From Sporolactobacillus kofuensis (GTDB taxonomy: Bacteria; Bacillota; Bacilli; Bacillales; Sporolactobacillaceae): DNA of 64,000 bases. The translations under genes and the position numbers were made by a program. This document shows, one piece after another, positions 34,090-42,819 of this stretch. Positions within the stretch are counted from its first letter, which is position 1, and each line of letters opens with the position of its first letter. Under the pieces are notes generated by a model. The model was not told the DNA's origin. It saw nothing but the letters and a program-made list of their open reading frames with translations, and made no database searches. The DNA lies in NCBI RefSeq assembly GCF_024125425.1, contig NZ_JAMXWN010000006.1:99631-163630 (forward strand), written 5' to 3'.

Positions 34090-35067
34090 TTACTCTTGGT
34101 TAAATTTTTCTAATAAATGATATCGTCTGTTTCTGTTGTTGCCTGAATGTGGAAGATTTAGCAATTTTAATAGTCTCGCTGCTATTTTTCTTGAAGAAAT
34201 GCATGTCCATTCGCAAAATTGTGTGATTGAGATGGTCTCATCAATAAGCAAAAAGTAGTCTTCGAGTAGGGCGTAGTGCGCGGTTTTGGAACGATGACCA
34301 CAACTTGGGCACAGCCAAGTTGCGTGAACCCGGGTCATGGGAATTGCACCGCAGTTCGGGCATTGGACGCCGGTGATCAGTTCTTTAGCGTCAATATGAT
34401 AGAGTTCGAGCACGTTTTGGTGCAGGGGACAGTGGGCGTGGATGAGTTGAGCGTTTAATCGTTCGCGCTCTCCGGCTGACAATCTTTTCTTAACGGAGGC
34501 ACGTTTCCAAGCTTGGATGCGATCGGGGATTTGGTGCATGTGGCAAATTTTTCGAGAAATGGCACTGTTACCGGGTTGCGTTTTAAGTATGGTTTCCGGA
34601 TTGCTGATGGTCACCATGTCATCAATTGGGATTGGTGGAAAATGTTGTGCCGCAAGCCACCTGCTTAAGAGCTGTTTTTGGCGGGTAACTTGCCCGATTG
34701 GATCGCGGAATCCTTCCTCTTTTCCATTAAATGTGCGAATCATTTGGTTGAATGTCGGATCAAAATAAATGGTTCCGATCAGATTTTTCACTTCGATGAT
34801 GAAGCACGCGGAGTCAGACAAAATCAGTGTATCGATTTGGAAGAAGGCTTGGTTCAGGGGCAGTCGCAAGCCGTGATAAATGTAAAAATCCCCATCAGCA
34901 AAATCGGTGAGATAGAAATCGATAGCGGATTCGCCTTTATGGCCAAGGGTTCGCTTTTTTTCATCCTGACAAATGATTTGATAGTGTGGATGACTTTGCG
35001 GGAGGCGACTCCGTACTGAACGGAGCTGCCTGATGATAAGAGGGATTGTTCGCTCAAATTTGATCAA
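34090..35067 (-). CDS. NERD-domain protein with zinc ribbon and winged-helix-like C-terminus (paralogue 1)
   Basis: The protein has 325 residues. The N-terminal NERD (nuclease-related) domain shows a GHKGES glutamate (46), QIDTLIL (Asp79) and IIEVKNL (Glu92, Lys94), the D-ExK pattern of restriction-like nucleases. A four-cysteine zinc ribbon (CPNC 236-239, CPSC 253-256) and a C-terminal helix-turn-helix-like segment (about 278-318) suggest DNA binding. It starts at TTG behind GAAGGAG. It is a full-length paralogue of the gene at 45080. Array A3 abuts its 3' end. Catalysis is not proven for NERD proteins, and this role is inference. Confidence 0.85.
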   Translation of the reverse strand: MIKFERTIPLIIRQLRSVRSRLPQSHPHYQIICQDEKKRTLGHKGESAIDFYLTDFADGDFYIYHGLRLPLNQAFFQIDTLILSDSACFIIEVKNLIGTIYFDPTFNQMIRTFNGKEEGFRDPIGQVTRQKQLLSRWLAAQHFPPIPIDDMVTISNPETILKTQPGNSAISRKICHMHQIPDRIQAWKRASVKKRLSAGERERLNAQLIHAHCPLHQNVLELYHIDAKELITGVQCPNCGAIPMTRVHATWLCPSCGHRSKTAHYALLEDYFLLIDETISITQFCEWTCISSRKIAARLLKLLNLPHSGNNRNRRYHLLEKFNQE

Positions 35068-35312
35068 TGAAATAACTCCTTCAATTTTTAATTCAGAGTA
35101 ACAAAAATGAAGAAAAAAAACGAAACCGCGATTTGATGAAAAATTGTGGTTTTAGCGTCTTAACCAGACAAAATCATGGCCGAATAAGATAGTTAAACCG
35201 GTTACATCAGCTAAATTATCGTTTATAAAAATGATCTGTATGGGCCGCAGCCCAACCTAATGAAAATGCCCGGCATATAGTATTACAAACCAGATAGGTA
35301 GGTGTGTAATGA

Positions 35313-35753
35313 ATGTATGATGATCCACGTGAAGATGGGTACACGTTTTACAATCCCTATCAGTTACCGATTGAAGAGGATCCGGTCGTCTATTACGACG
35401 ATGATCGTGAACAACCGACAACGTTTCTTGTTCCGCCAAGTGCAATCCAACAGGAACTCAACCGTGGCCGGCGCGGACATTTTTACCAAACGCGACTTGC
35501 CAGCTACGGCCGAATGATGACCATTCAGCTGCTCGGCATCAACCCAAATACCGGCATGGTGAGCATGAATGTTTACTTGCCGCAACAACGGCGATGGGTG
35601 CAGCATCAAGAACATTACACGGATATGTCCGGGCTGACGTATCTTGGCCCAACGCCGCCTCCGGGTGTTCCGTGGCCGCCACCACCACATCCGCCGCGTC
35701 CGCCAAGACCGTGGTGGTGCCCACAATTTCCTTGGCATCCGTCATGTAGATAA
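35313..35753 (+). CDS. Hypothetical protein with proline-rich C-terminus
   Basis: This 146-residue protein is not recognised. The first 35 residues are acidic and tyrosine-rich. The middle (about 45-105) looks like a small beta-rich domain with GRRGHFYQTRLASYGRM and QLLGINPNTGMVSMNVYLP. The last 35 residues are dominated by proline and tryptophan and contain two cysteines. There is no signal peptide or membrane segment. AGGTAGGTG precedes the ATG and a terminator follows. Low-complexity Pro/Tyr-rich proteins of this kind are common among spore-surface proteins, but nothing here proves that. Confidence 0.7.
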   Translation: MYDDPREDGYTFYNPYQLPIEEDPVVYYDDDREQPTTFLVPPSAIQQELNRGRRGHFYQTRLASYGRMMTIQLLGINPNTGMVSMNVYLPQQRRWVQHQEHYTDMSGLTYLGPTPPPGVPWPPPPHPPRPPRPWWCPQFPWHPSCR

Positions 35754-35754
35754 G

Positions 35755-35793
35755 AAAAGATGGTTCCGTGAAAAATCGGAGCCATCTTTTTTC
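35755..35793 (+). terminator. Terminator after the proline-rich protein gene
   Basis: AAAAGATGGTTCCG pairs with CGGAGCCATCTTTT (one mismatch), with a run of six T. Confidence 0.88.
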
Positions 35794-35842
35794 AATCATC
35801 TGATACAATGATTGCAAAGCCTTCAGTGGGGGTCGATAAATA

Positions 35843-36184
35843 GTGTTTTACATAGGATTAGTCCTCTTCATTATTGTGCTGTTGTGCATGTTGATTGGAT
35901 TCATCACGTTCTTGCGCCGTGACTACAAGAGTTTCTTCCTCAATTTTATCTTTAATGAAAAAGCAATTGCTTTGCTTCAATCTGAGAAATCGACGCCGCA
36001 AGCACTAGATCGTACCGCAAATTTTGTGATCCTGCAGGTGGCGGTATTCGGCATGATTTTTGCAGCCTATCTTAATCTCCCGAGTGCGGAGCGGTGGGAT
36101 AACATGCGCCATTTGATTCTCCTCGGTGTTGTCGTCAGTCGGTTTGTTTTTGAATGGCTCATCGTTAATATTTTGAAACATTAG
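35843..36184 (+). CDS. Small membrane protein of unknown function
   Basis: This 113-residue protein has three predicted transmembrane helices, at about residues 3-25, 62-80 and 89-110. A charged cytoplasmic-type loop (RRDYKSF...EKAIALLQSEKS) follows the first helix. It starts at GTG 35843 behind GTGGGGG. I recognise no family. It faces the ParB-like gene convergently. Confidence 0.65.
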   Translation: MFYIGLVLFIIVLLCMLIGFITFLRRDYKSFFLNFIFNEKAIALLQSEKSTPQALDRTANFVILQVAVFGMIFAAYLNLPSAERWDNMRHLILLGVVVSRFVFEWLIVNILKH

Positions 36185-36267
36185 AAAATTTGGTTTTCCA
36201 AGCCTCTGGCGAAGGCGCGGTTGCACTTATGCTAACTTCCGCTAATCTTTTATGCTTTCTTAGTGTA

Positions 36268-36293
36268 TGAAAAAAGCGCGTGAGCACACGCGC
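36268..36293 (-). terminator. Terminator of the ParB-like gene
   Basis: GCGCGTG pairs with CACGCGC. The A6 run on the plus strand gives a T6 tail on the minus strand. Confidence 0.85.
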
Positions 36294-36294
36294 A

Positions 36295-36669
36295 TTAATC
36301 AACTTCCTTATAAATCGCTACTTCTTTGATCTCGGGAATAAGGCTGTAGGCGGTCAGTCGATGTTGACCATCATAGAGACCGAGGTCCTTATTTACGATC
36401 ATCGGTGGCAGTGCGCCACCTTCATGTATAGAGTCAACCATTTGTTTAATGTTATCGGTATGATAATCATCGTAATTTTCTGGATCGTTCTTCCATTCCT
36501 TGTAGGTGACCAAGTTCTTCCCGTTGCTGCTGAACGAGCAAGCCGCGTCGTAAAGCGCCTCTTTTTCTACCTTGGTAAGGATAAAACGATGGTCCTCGCT
36601 CCCAAACGCGTCGTTTGCAAGATCGCTGTACTGGCTGCAAATCTCTTTCCCCGTCAAAATGTCTGCCAT
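36295..36669 (-). CDS. Small ParB/sulfiredoxin-like domain protein
   Basis: This protein has 124 residues. Its C-terminal part GGALPPMIVNKDLGLYDGQH, followed by RLTAY, carries the DGxHR motif of ParB-N/sulfiredoxin-like domains, which bind nucleotide. The N-terminal half has no recognisable DNA-binding domain, so a plasmid- or chromosome-partition role is unlikely. The ATG at 36669 follows AAGGGG by six bases; a TTG six bases upstream is less likely. The function is unknown. Confidence 0.62.
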   Translation of the reverse strand: MADILTGKEICSQYSDLANDAFGSEDHRFILTKVEKEALYDAACSFSSNGKNLVTYKEWKNDPENYDDYHTDNIKQMVDSIHEGGALPPMIVNKDLGLYDGQHRLTAYSLIPEIKEVAIYKEVD

Positions 36670-36848
36670 GCGCAACCCCTTCTTTATTATTTTCCCAACA
36701 CATCCGAAGATTACGCGGATGCGACAATAGTCTTAATGTATTATAGTTCGACAGATTTTGCAAAGTAAATTTAAGCCAGATTGTGAATTGACAGATTATT
36801 ATTTTTTGCTAAACTGGACGATAATGTAAGCAAGACGGAGGGATGAAC

Positions 36849-37340
36849 ATGTCGGTAGAGAATGTGAAGGCTTATTTTCAAACGGTAGGTCGGGAAAAAG
36901 ATGTGATTGAATTGGAACTTTCCAGTGCGACGGTGCAGCTGGCCGCGGAGCATCTGCATGTGGAGCCAGAGCGGATTGCAAAGACGCTGGCCTTCAGAGG
37001 AGAGAATAAGGAAGGCGCGATGCTGGTGGTCATGGCTGGGGACGCGAAGATTGATAACAAAAAGTTCCGCCATGAATTCGGCTTCAAAGCGCATATGCTC
37101 TCACCTGAAGAAACGCTGGAACTTGTGGGGCACGCGGTTGGCGGTGTTTGTCCCTTCGCTTTGAATCAAGATTGGCCGGTATTCATGGATGAGTCGCTGA
37201 AACGATTTAAAACCGTGTTCCCCGCATGCGGCAGCACAAATTCAGCAATCGAGCTGACGATTGATGATTTGTACAGCTTTGGAAATGGCAAATCATGGGT
37301 TGATGTGTGCAAGGGCTGGCAGGATGAACCAGAAGCATAA
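36849..37340 (+). CDS. YbaK/EbsC-type aminoacyl-tRNA deacylase
   Basis: This trans-editing protein has 163 residues. It shows IAKTLAFRGEN with the conserved Lys, VMAGDAKIDNKKFRH, and GHAVGGVCPFAL, the GxxxGxxxPF loop of the INS/YbaK fold. It probably hydrolyses mischarged Cys-tRNA(Pro) or a related ester in the cytoplasm. The ATG at 36849, six bases after GGAGGG, is preferred over the ATG at 36843, which touches that site. Confidence 0.9.
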   Translation: MSVENVKAYFQTVGREKDVIELELSSATVQLAAEHLHVEPERIAKTLAFRGENKEGAMLVVMAGDAKIDNKKFRHEFGFKAHMLSPEETLELVGHAVGGVCPFALNQDWPVFMDESLKRFKTVFPACGSTNSAIELTIDDLYSFGNGKSWVDVCKGWQDEPEA

Positions 37341-37369
37341 GTTAGAGCTTTAGTCTTAGTCATACATAG

Positions 37370-37406
37370 AACGTCGGACGGTTATCAAATCGCCGACGTT
37401 TTTTTA
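37370..37406 (+). terminator. Terminator of the YbaK gene
   Basis: AACGTCGG pairs with CCGACGTT across a 15-base loop, followed by a T run. Confidence 0.85.
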
Positions 37407-37507
37407 TACTGTAGACGGTGGTCTCTTCACGTGTAAGAAAAGAAAGCCACCTTTTAATAGGAAGAAATTGAAAAACCACCTGTGAAAAAATTTGCAGAGG
37501 AGTATGC

Positions 37508-38356
37508 ATGATGAAACGTTTTGCAGTGGTACTGGCGATCGTCGCAGCTGCCTATTTCATTTTTTTTAACCCGATCCACGCGCGGTGGCTGCCATTCGGG
37601 AAACAGCAAACTTCGGCACAGGTCACCGAGCAAGTGGAACAAATCGATATCCAGACATCGTCGATGCGAACAAAAGTTGTGCTGGGGAGCGGAGATCAAG
37701 TGACTGCGCGATTGACGGGAAGAGGATTGGTAGATGTTCGAAAAATAGGCGACACGATCCAGGTGAGGACGCAGCATAGACAACCGTTTATGTTTTGGTG
37801 GAACGCTCCAAAATTAACCATCACGATACCGAAATCGTATCAGCATCAGCTTAAATTGGCAGTCGGATCGGCTACATTGGATTTTCATGGAGAAACAAGC
37901 CAAATATATCAGAAACTGTCGGTCAATGTATCTTCAGGATCGATCCAACTGAGCGGGGTAGCTTCGGAAACAGTTGATGCAAGTGTGCATTCGGGTACTT
38001 TGCGGATCAGGAATCTTCGGGCGCCGTCTGCACATCTTGTTGTTCGTTCAGGAAATGCACGTGTCGATCGTTTGTCAGGAGCATTTTCTGCTCAAGTGAA
38101 TTCTGGGAACATGAAAATAGGTGTTGCCGCTTTGCATGGCGCATCCAGCATTTCAGTCAATTCCGGTAATGCGCAACTGGATATGCCAAACCAGGCAGAT
38201 TTTCGCTTAACGGCCAAGAAATCGAGCGGTATCATTCAAAGTAAATTACGTTTGAAAAAGGAAAAGTCAGAGGACCATGGACTGAGCGGTGTGCGCGGCA
38301 GTGGGGAATACATCCTCAAGGCACAAGTGAACAGCGGGATCTTGCGCATTGATTAA
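37508..38356 (+). CDS. DUF4097-type beta-repeat protein, LiaG-like
   Basis: This protein has 282 residues. An N-terminal transmembrane anchor (about residues 4-20) is followed by an extracytoplasmic beta-solenoid-like region. That region has short repeats of the form V.SG...I (VNVSSGSIQLSG, VHSGTLRIRN, VRSGNARVDRL, VNSGNMKIG, VNSGNAQLD). This is the DUF4097 pattern seen in LiaG of cell-envelope stress operons. No lia genes are adjacent, so the role is open. GAGGAG precedes the ATG. It is monocistronic. Confidence 0.8.
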   Translation: MMKRFAVVLAIVAAAYFIFFNPIHARWLPFGKQQTSAQVTEQVEQIDIQTSSMRTKVVLGSGDQVTARLTGRGLVDVRKIGDTIQVRTQHRQPFMFWWNAPKLTITIPKSYQHQLKLAVGSATLDFHGETSQIYQKLSVNVSSGSIQLSGVASETVDASVHSGTLRIRNLRAPSAHLVVRSGNARVDRLSGAFSAQVNSGNMKIGVAALHGASSISVNSGNAQLDMPNQADFRLTAKKSSGIIQSKLRLKKEKSEDHGLSGVRGSGEYILKAQVNSGILRID

Positions 38357-38536
38357 TTGCCTGTAAAATCAAGATCTAGTAGAATTTGTAATAAAAAACG
38401 AGTAAAAGGACAACTATGCTTATTTCTATCACTTGAAAAATTTTCGTGATAAGATGAAAGAGTTGCCCGGTGCTGATGATCGTTGCTCTTTTTAATCAGC
38501 ATTGTCAATCATCAAGGAAAAGAAAGAAGTGATGGA

Positions 38537-39946
38537 ATGAGTGCCATTGAAGAAAAACGGTTTCAGGTACATGAAAATTTGAATGTTGTGCCGATCGTTC
38601 TCGTACTGCTCGCAGGCGGTTTTGTGACGCTCCTGAACCAGACACTGCTCGTCACCGCGCTGCCGAGCATCATGCATGACTTACATTTATCTGCGGTCAT
38701 GGTGCAGTGGCTCCAGACCGTATTTTTGCTTGTCAATGGAATTATGATTCCAATTACTGCCTTCCTGGAGGAAAGGTTTACAACGCGCGGCTTATTTTTG
38801 TTCGCGATGGGGTCATTCGTCCTTGGCACGCTTATCTGTATTGCCTCGGAAAGTTTTTTCTTTTTAATCATCGGAAGAATTGTTCAAGCACTGGGTGCCG
38901 GAATTATGATGCCGCTAATGATGACCGTAATGTTTATCATTTTTCCAATCGAAAAACGTGGGTCGGTCATGGGGATTTTTGGCTTGGTAATTGGATTCGC
39001 ACCGGCGATCGGACCAACCTTGTCGGGCTGGCTCGTTAACCATTATCCTTGGCGAATTCTCTTTTATGTGGTACTTCCTGTTGCATTGCTTGATTTGATT
39101 CTCGCCATTTTTATATTGAAAAATGTGACCAAGCGAACATATCCGAAGCTAGATATCCTATCGATTATTCTGTCGACGGTTGGATTCGGTGGATTGTTAT
39201 ACGGATCGAGTATCGCCGGCAGTCACGGCTGGGGCGATCCTGAAGTGCTGATCACCATACTGATCGGTGCTGCTGCACTCACGCTCTTCATTATGAGACA
39301 GTTCAAGCTGGAACAACCGATCTTGGAATTCAGGGTATTCCGCTACCCGATTTTTACATTAACGACCGCAATTGGAATGCTGTCTTTTACCGTATTTATC
39401 GCCGGTGCAACCATGCTGCCGATCTACATGCAGACGATGCTTAGATTCTCACCGTTGGAGTCAGGCCTCATGCTGCTTCCCGGCGCACTTGTCATGGGGA
39501 TCATGTCTCCGATTACCGGACGAATTTTTGATAGAGTTGGCGCACGCGGATTGTCTATTACCGGAATCACCATCTTGCTGGCGATGACACTGCTGATGAG
39601 CAGACTAGACGCCCATACCTCATTCACCTATCTGGCCGTCATCAATGCCGTGCGTATGTTTGGTTTATCGATGGTGCTGATGCCGACGACAACTGCCGGC
39701 TTGAATCAATTGCCACCACATTTGATTCCACACGGAACGGCGATGAACAACACCATGCGTCAGGTAGCCGCCTCGATTGGCACGGCCATTCTGTTCACAG
39801 TCATGGCATCGACAGCACGCAACCCGAAGACATACGGAATGGAAGGCTTGATCCATGGCGTCGACGTCGCCTTCTTCGTCGCTTCGTTCCTATTGATCGT
39901 AGCGCTGGTCCTTACATTCTTTGTGAAAAAACCAAAACACGTATGA
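38537..39946 (+). CDS. DHA2-family (EmrB/QacA) multidrug exporter, paralogue 1
   Basis: This 469-residue, 14-helix MFS exporter shows LNQTLLVTALPSIMHDL (TM1), GRIVQALGAGIMMPLM (DHA2 motif), and GFAPAIGPTLSGWLV (antiporter motif C, GxxxGPxxGG-like). The start at ATG 38537 is supported by an AAGAAGTG region; an in-frame extension to 38483 has no ribosome-binding site. It is clearly related to the transporter at 42820. It is not linked to an EmrA-type adaptor. Its stop codon abuts a large terminator dyad. Confidence 0.92.
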   Translation: MSAIEEKRFQVHENLNVVPIVLVLLAGGFVTLLNQTLLVTALPSIMHDLHLSAVMVQWLQTVFLLVNGIMIPITAFLEERFTTRGLFLFAMGSFVLGTLICIASESFFFLIIGRIVQALGAGIMMPLMMTVMFIIFPIEKRGSVMGIFGLVIGFAPAIGPTLSGWLVNHYPWRILFYVVLPVALLDLILAIFILKNVTKRTYPKLDILSIILSTVGFGGLLYGSSIAGSHGWGDPEVLITILIGAAALTLFIMRQFKLEQPILEFRVFRYPIFTLTTAIGMLSFTVFIAGATMLPIYMQTMLRFSPLESGLMLLPGALVMGIMSPITGRIFDRVGARGLSITGITILLAMTLLMSRLDAHTSFTYLAVINAVRMFGLSMVLMPTTTAGLNQLPPHLIPHGTAMNNTMRQVAASIGTAILFTVMASTARNPKTYGMEGLIHGVDVAFFVASFLLIVALVLTFFVKKPKHV

Positions 39947-39986
39947 AACAAAAGATCTTTCCGGAATGCCGGGAAGATCTTTTGTT
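39947..39986 (+). terminator. Terminator dyad of the DHA2 exporter
   Basis: An 18-bp near-perfect inverted repeat (AACAAAAGATCTTTCCGG with its complement) surrounds three or four bases. It can work in both directions because each arm ends in an A/T run. Confidence 0.8.
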
Positions 39987-40017
39987 AATAGAAAAGAAAA
40001 AATAAAATCTCTCCTCT

Positions 40018-40150
40018 TAAGTTCGAATCAATCTCATAGGTTCTGTTTTGGGCCAGTTGGGATCGATTTTTCTATTCTTAGGTTCGATTTCGGGGTGGTT
40101 AGGATCGATTTTTCTAAACTTAGGTTCGATCTCAGATGGGTCGGGTCCGG
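40018..40150 (+). repeat. 21-bp-period array E1 (TAGGTTCGATTT family)
   Basis: TTCGATT, ATCGATT and related cores lie at 40041, 40062, 40083, 40104 and 40125, 21 bp apart. The array lies between the exporter's terminator and the Rrf2 gene. It is related to array E2 at 54018. Confidence 0.85.
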
Positions 40151-40312
40151 ACACAAATTGGCGTTCTCTTGGCTTGATCCACTTACTATGACAAAATAAC
40201 TAGATTTTTCCGTGTAAATTACTTCCATCGACACTTTTCTTGTATTCTCCAATTGATTTTAGAAACTGTATCTATTATAATTACATTAATCTCCGAGAAG
40301 GGGAATCATAGA

Positions 40313-40831
40313 ATGAACAGTCAGTTTACAATCGCGGTGCATTGTTTGATTGTGCTCGCTAAGGCGCCCGAACAAGTGTGGAACAGTGAATCGCTATCTC
40401 AGAAGGTGCATACGCATCCCGCTAGAATTCGCAAGATTATGAGCATTCTGCGCAAGAGTGGTCTTGTCGAAACGAAGGAAGGTCTGGGCGGCGGATACCG
40501 AATGGGCTGCGATCCACACAAGTGTACATTGGCGCGTATCTATCAATCTATTTCTTGTAATCCTCTTAAGCTCAGCTGGTGTTCATCCGGATGTGACCAA
40601 GATCTTGAATATGACAAGATTCAGTCCATCATGGATTTCGCTTTTACAGGAGCTGAGCGAGGTCTTGAGGACTACCTCGAGCAATGGTCGATCGACTCGC
40701 TTTTACAGCGAATGGACACGAAGGCTGAGAATTGGCCTGAGATTTTAACCAAGCACAAGTTGCCAACGTCATGCATAAAGAAAGAAAAAGAAATGGATAG
40801 ACACATAAATAAGATCGGTGGTGAAGGATGA
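40313..40831 (+). CDS. Rrf2-family regulator with cysteine cluster
   Basis: This winged-helix regulator has 172 residues. HPARIRKIMSILRKSGLVET and EGLGGGYRMG are the Rrf2 recognition helix and wing. Five cysteines between about residues 64 and 93 (C-x5-C-x11-C-x7-C-x3-C) could bind an iron-sulfur cluster or act as thiol sensors. The ATG at 40313 follows GAAGGGG; an in-frame extension to 40253 is unsupported. Its stop overlaps the start of the next gene, so the two are translationally coupled. Confidence 0.87.
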   Translation: MNSQFTIAVHCLIVLAKAPEQVWNSESLSQKVHTHPARIRKIMSILRKSGLVETKEGLGGGYRMGCDPHKCTLARIYQSISCNPLKLSWCSSGCDQDLEYDKIQSIMDFAFTGAERGLEDYLEQWSIDSLLQRMDTKAENWPEILTKHKLPTSCIKKEKEMDRHINKIGGEG

Positions 40832-41196
40832 TGCAGCAAGAATCCAGATGGAAAAAGGGAGATTGGGTTAAAGGAAGAACGGTAAACGGCGAATTGATGC
40901 ACGGTTTTGTGGTTGACTACAACCATGAAGAAGGCACCGTCAAGATACAAGTTGTTGCCTGCGACCGAGAGACAACAGTTGGAAAAGTGATCGAGACCCT
41001 TGGTTACCTGATCAAACCATTCCCAGTGATGCCGTTAACCGGCCAGCAACTACGCAGCATGACAGATATTGCCCTGATTACATCCGACCGTGATTGGTTC
41101 ATGGACCTCTCCACCCAATTGTCGGGGATGAACAACGAAACACCGGACAACACCCAGAAACAAATGAGTTCATGGTATTGGTCCGCGCAACATTAA
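40828..41196 (+). CDS. Hypothetical protein coupled to the Rrf2 gene
   Basis: This 122-residue protein is not recognised. Residues 8-65 look like a small beta-barrel (WKKGDWVKGRTVNGELMHGF, later VKIQVV), perhaps RNA- or protein-binding. The C-terminal half is Gln/Met-rich and ends in WYWSAQH. Its ATG overlaps the stop of the Rrf2 gene (ATGATG), so the two probably form one operon. A terminator follows at 41226. Confidence 0.7.
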   Translation: MMQQESRWKKGDWVKGRTVNGELMHGFVVDYNHEEGTVKIQVVACDRETTVGKVIETLGYLIKPFPVMPLTGQQLRSMTDIALITSDRDWFMDLSTQLSGMNNETPDNTQKQMSSWYWSAQH

Positions 41197-41225
41197 AAAA
41201 TCAGGATAAACAATAGATCTAAGAA

Positions 41226-41256
41226 GCACGCATATCAGAGGATGTGCGTGTTTTTT
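41226..41256 (+). terminator. Terminator of the Rrf2 operon
   Basis: GCACGCATATC pairs imperfectly with GATGTGCGTG, followed by six or seven T. Confidence 0.75.
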
Positions 41257-41322
41257 GCGCGCCCAGCATGTGGAAGACGGCTAAGCGGTAGCCCAAGGCA
41301 TCGTGCGGCGGAAAAGGAAACC

Positions 41323-41412
41323 AAAAGCAAAAGCAAAAGCAAAAGCAAAAGCAAAAGCAAAAGCAAAAGCAAAAGCAAAAGCAAAAGCAAAAGCAAAAGC
41401 AAAAGCAAAAGC
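41323..41412 (+). repeat. (AAAAGC)15 hexanucleotide microsatellite
   Basis: Fifteen perfect copies of AAAAGC lie in the 586-bp gap between the Rrf2 operon and the aldo/keto reductase. Because the unit is six bases, any spanning reading frame stays open and gives Lys-Ser, Lys-Ala or Phe-Ala dipeptide repeats. None of these frames has a plausible start. The rest of the gap holds two copies of GAGCTCAAATTTTATCC (41586 and 41611) and nothing else I recognise. Confidence 0.95.
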
Positions 41413-41781
41413 ACAGGTGTCCATCGCGAAGTGGAATTTGAAAGAAGTCGAGAGTAGAACGCTGGAAAAGTGGAATACTAGTTTTTTATCAGCCATCCAA
41501 GAGAATATGAAAAATGGATCAGGGTTAGTGAATGAGCATAGAGCAGAATGAGAGGAAAATCAAGCGGACGTACTAAATCTGGATCGAGCTCAAATTTTAT
41601 CCTCGGGACAGAGCTCAAATTTTATCCGGTCAAAGGAACATTTATCCGAAAATTGGCCCTTGGAATCGGTTACAACTATAGCTATAGCCATGCCTATACG
41701 CAGGAGCTGCACGTGATGAGTAAAATTCTTTTCTCAACAGTAATTCTATGAGAAAATAATAATAATGAGGAGGTCGAACGC

Positions 41782-42612
41782 ATGATTAATGGATTGAATG
41801 ATACAGTGAAATTGAATAATGGAATCACGATGCCGGGCATTGGTTTCGGCGTATGGAAGCTTAAAGACGGTGATGAAGTCATTAATTCTGTACTTTCTGC
41901 ATTGAAGGCCGGGTATAAGATGATCGACACGGCTGCGAGATATCGCAACGAGGCCGGAGTCGGTGAAGCGCTACGCCAATCCGGAGTGAAGCGAGACGAC
42001 GTGTTTGTCACCACCAAAGTGTGGAATGCGGATCAAGGCTATGATGCAACATTAGCTGCGTTCGATACCAGCATGAAGAAACTCGGTATTGAGTACGTCG
42101 ATCTGTATCTGATTCACTGGCCGACCGCAGGCAAATACAAAGAAACATGGAGAGCTATGGAAAGACTATATAAAGAGGGCAGAGCGCGTGCAATTGGTGT
42201 TTGCAATTTCCATGAACATCATCTCGAAGATCTACTTCAGGATGCAGAAGTGGTGCCGGCAGTAAACCAAGTTGAACTCCATCCGTTACTGTCTCAAGTT
42301 CCGCTCCGCAATTATTGTTACAAAAAAGGGATTGCGGTTGAAGCCTATTCACCACTGGGTAGTGGCGGACTGGTCAATCACCCTGTGCTGAAAGCTATTG
42401 GAGAAAAATATGGCAAGAGTGCGGCTCAAGTCATGTTGCGCTGGGATGTGCAGAATGACATTATCACCATTCCACGTTCAACGAGTGAAGCACATATCAT
42501 CAGCAATGCCGATATCTTTGACTTTGAGCTGTCGCCGGAAGATATCGATCATATTGATGAATTAAATGAAGATAAACGTTTTAATGCAGATCCCGACAAC
42601 TTTAACTTTTAA
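41782..42612 (+). CDS. Aldo/keto reductase (AKR5-like), paralogue 2
   Basis: This 276-residue NADPH-dependent reductase is closely related to the one at 23503. Tetrad residues are in MIDTAARYRNE (Asp, Tyr), VTTKVWN (Lys) and YLIHWPT (His), with TIPRSTSEAH for cofactor binding. GGAGG lies before the ATG. A terminator at 42680 separates it from the DHA2 exporter. The microsatellite lies 370 bp upstream of its start. Confidence 0.93.
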   Translation: MINGLNDTVKLNNGITMPGIGFGVWKLKDGDEVINSVLSALKAGYKMIDTAARYRNEAGVGEALRQSGVKRDDVFVTTKVWNADQGYDATLAAFDTSMKKLGIEYVDLYLIHWPTAGKYKETWRAMERLYKEGRARAIGVCNFHEHHLEDLLQDAEVVPAVNQVELHPLLSQVPLRNYCYKKGIAVEAYSPLGSGGLVNHPVLKAIGEKYGKSAAQVMLRWDVQNDIITIPRSTSEAHIISNADIFDFELSPEDIDHIDELNEDKRFNADPDNFNF

Positions 42613-42679
42613 TCAAATGGGACAGGCAATCAGCCGAATCAATGCGACTTTTGAAAAAGTTGAACAGCAAATAAGAAAG

Positions 42680-42716
42680 GCTTGGCGAATTTCGTATGCT
42701 CGCCAAGCTCTTTTTA
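42680..42716 (+). terminator. Terminator of aldo/keto reductase 2
   Basis: GCTTGGCGA pairs with TCGCCAAGC, followed by a T5 run. Confidence 0.9.
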
Positions 42717-42819
42717 CCGATGAGGGTTCGGCCCGGACTTCCCTAGACTTTTTTTAAAAGCTCAACCATCACGAGCACTGCCGCTCAATTTCAAACATAA
42801 GATAAGGAGTTTTTCATTG

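Noticed and set aside
41242..41551. Lys-Ser, Lys-Ala or Phe-Ala dipeptide-repeat proteins spanning the microsatellite
   Set aside because: A six-base repeat keeps all frames open. None has a ribosome-binding site or non-repeat domain.
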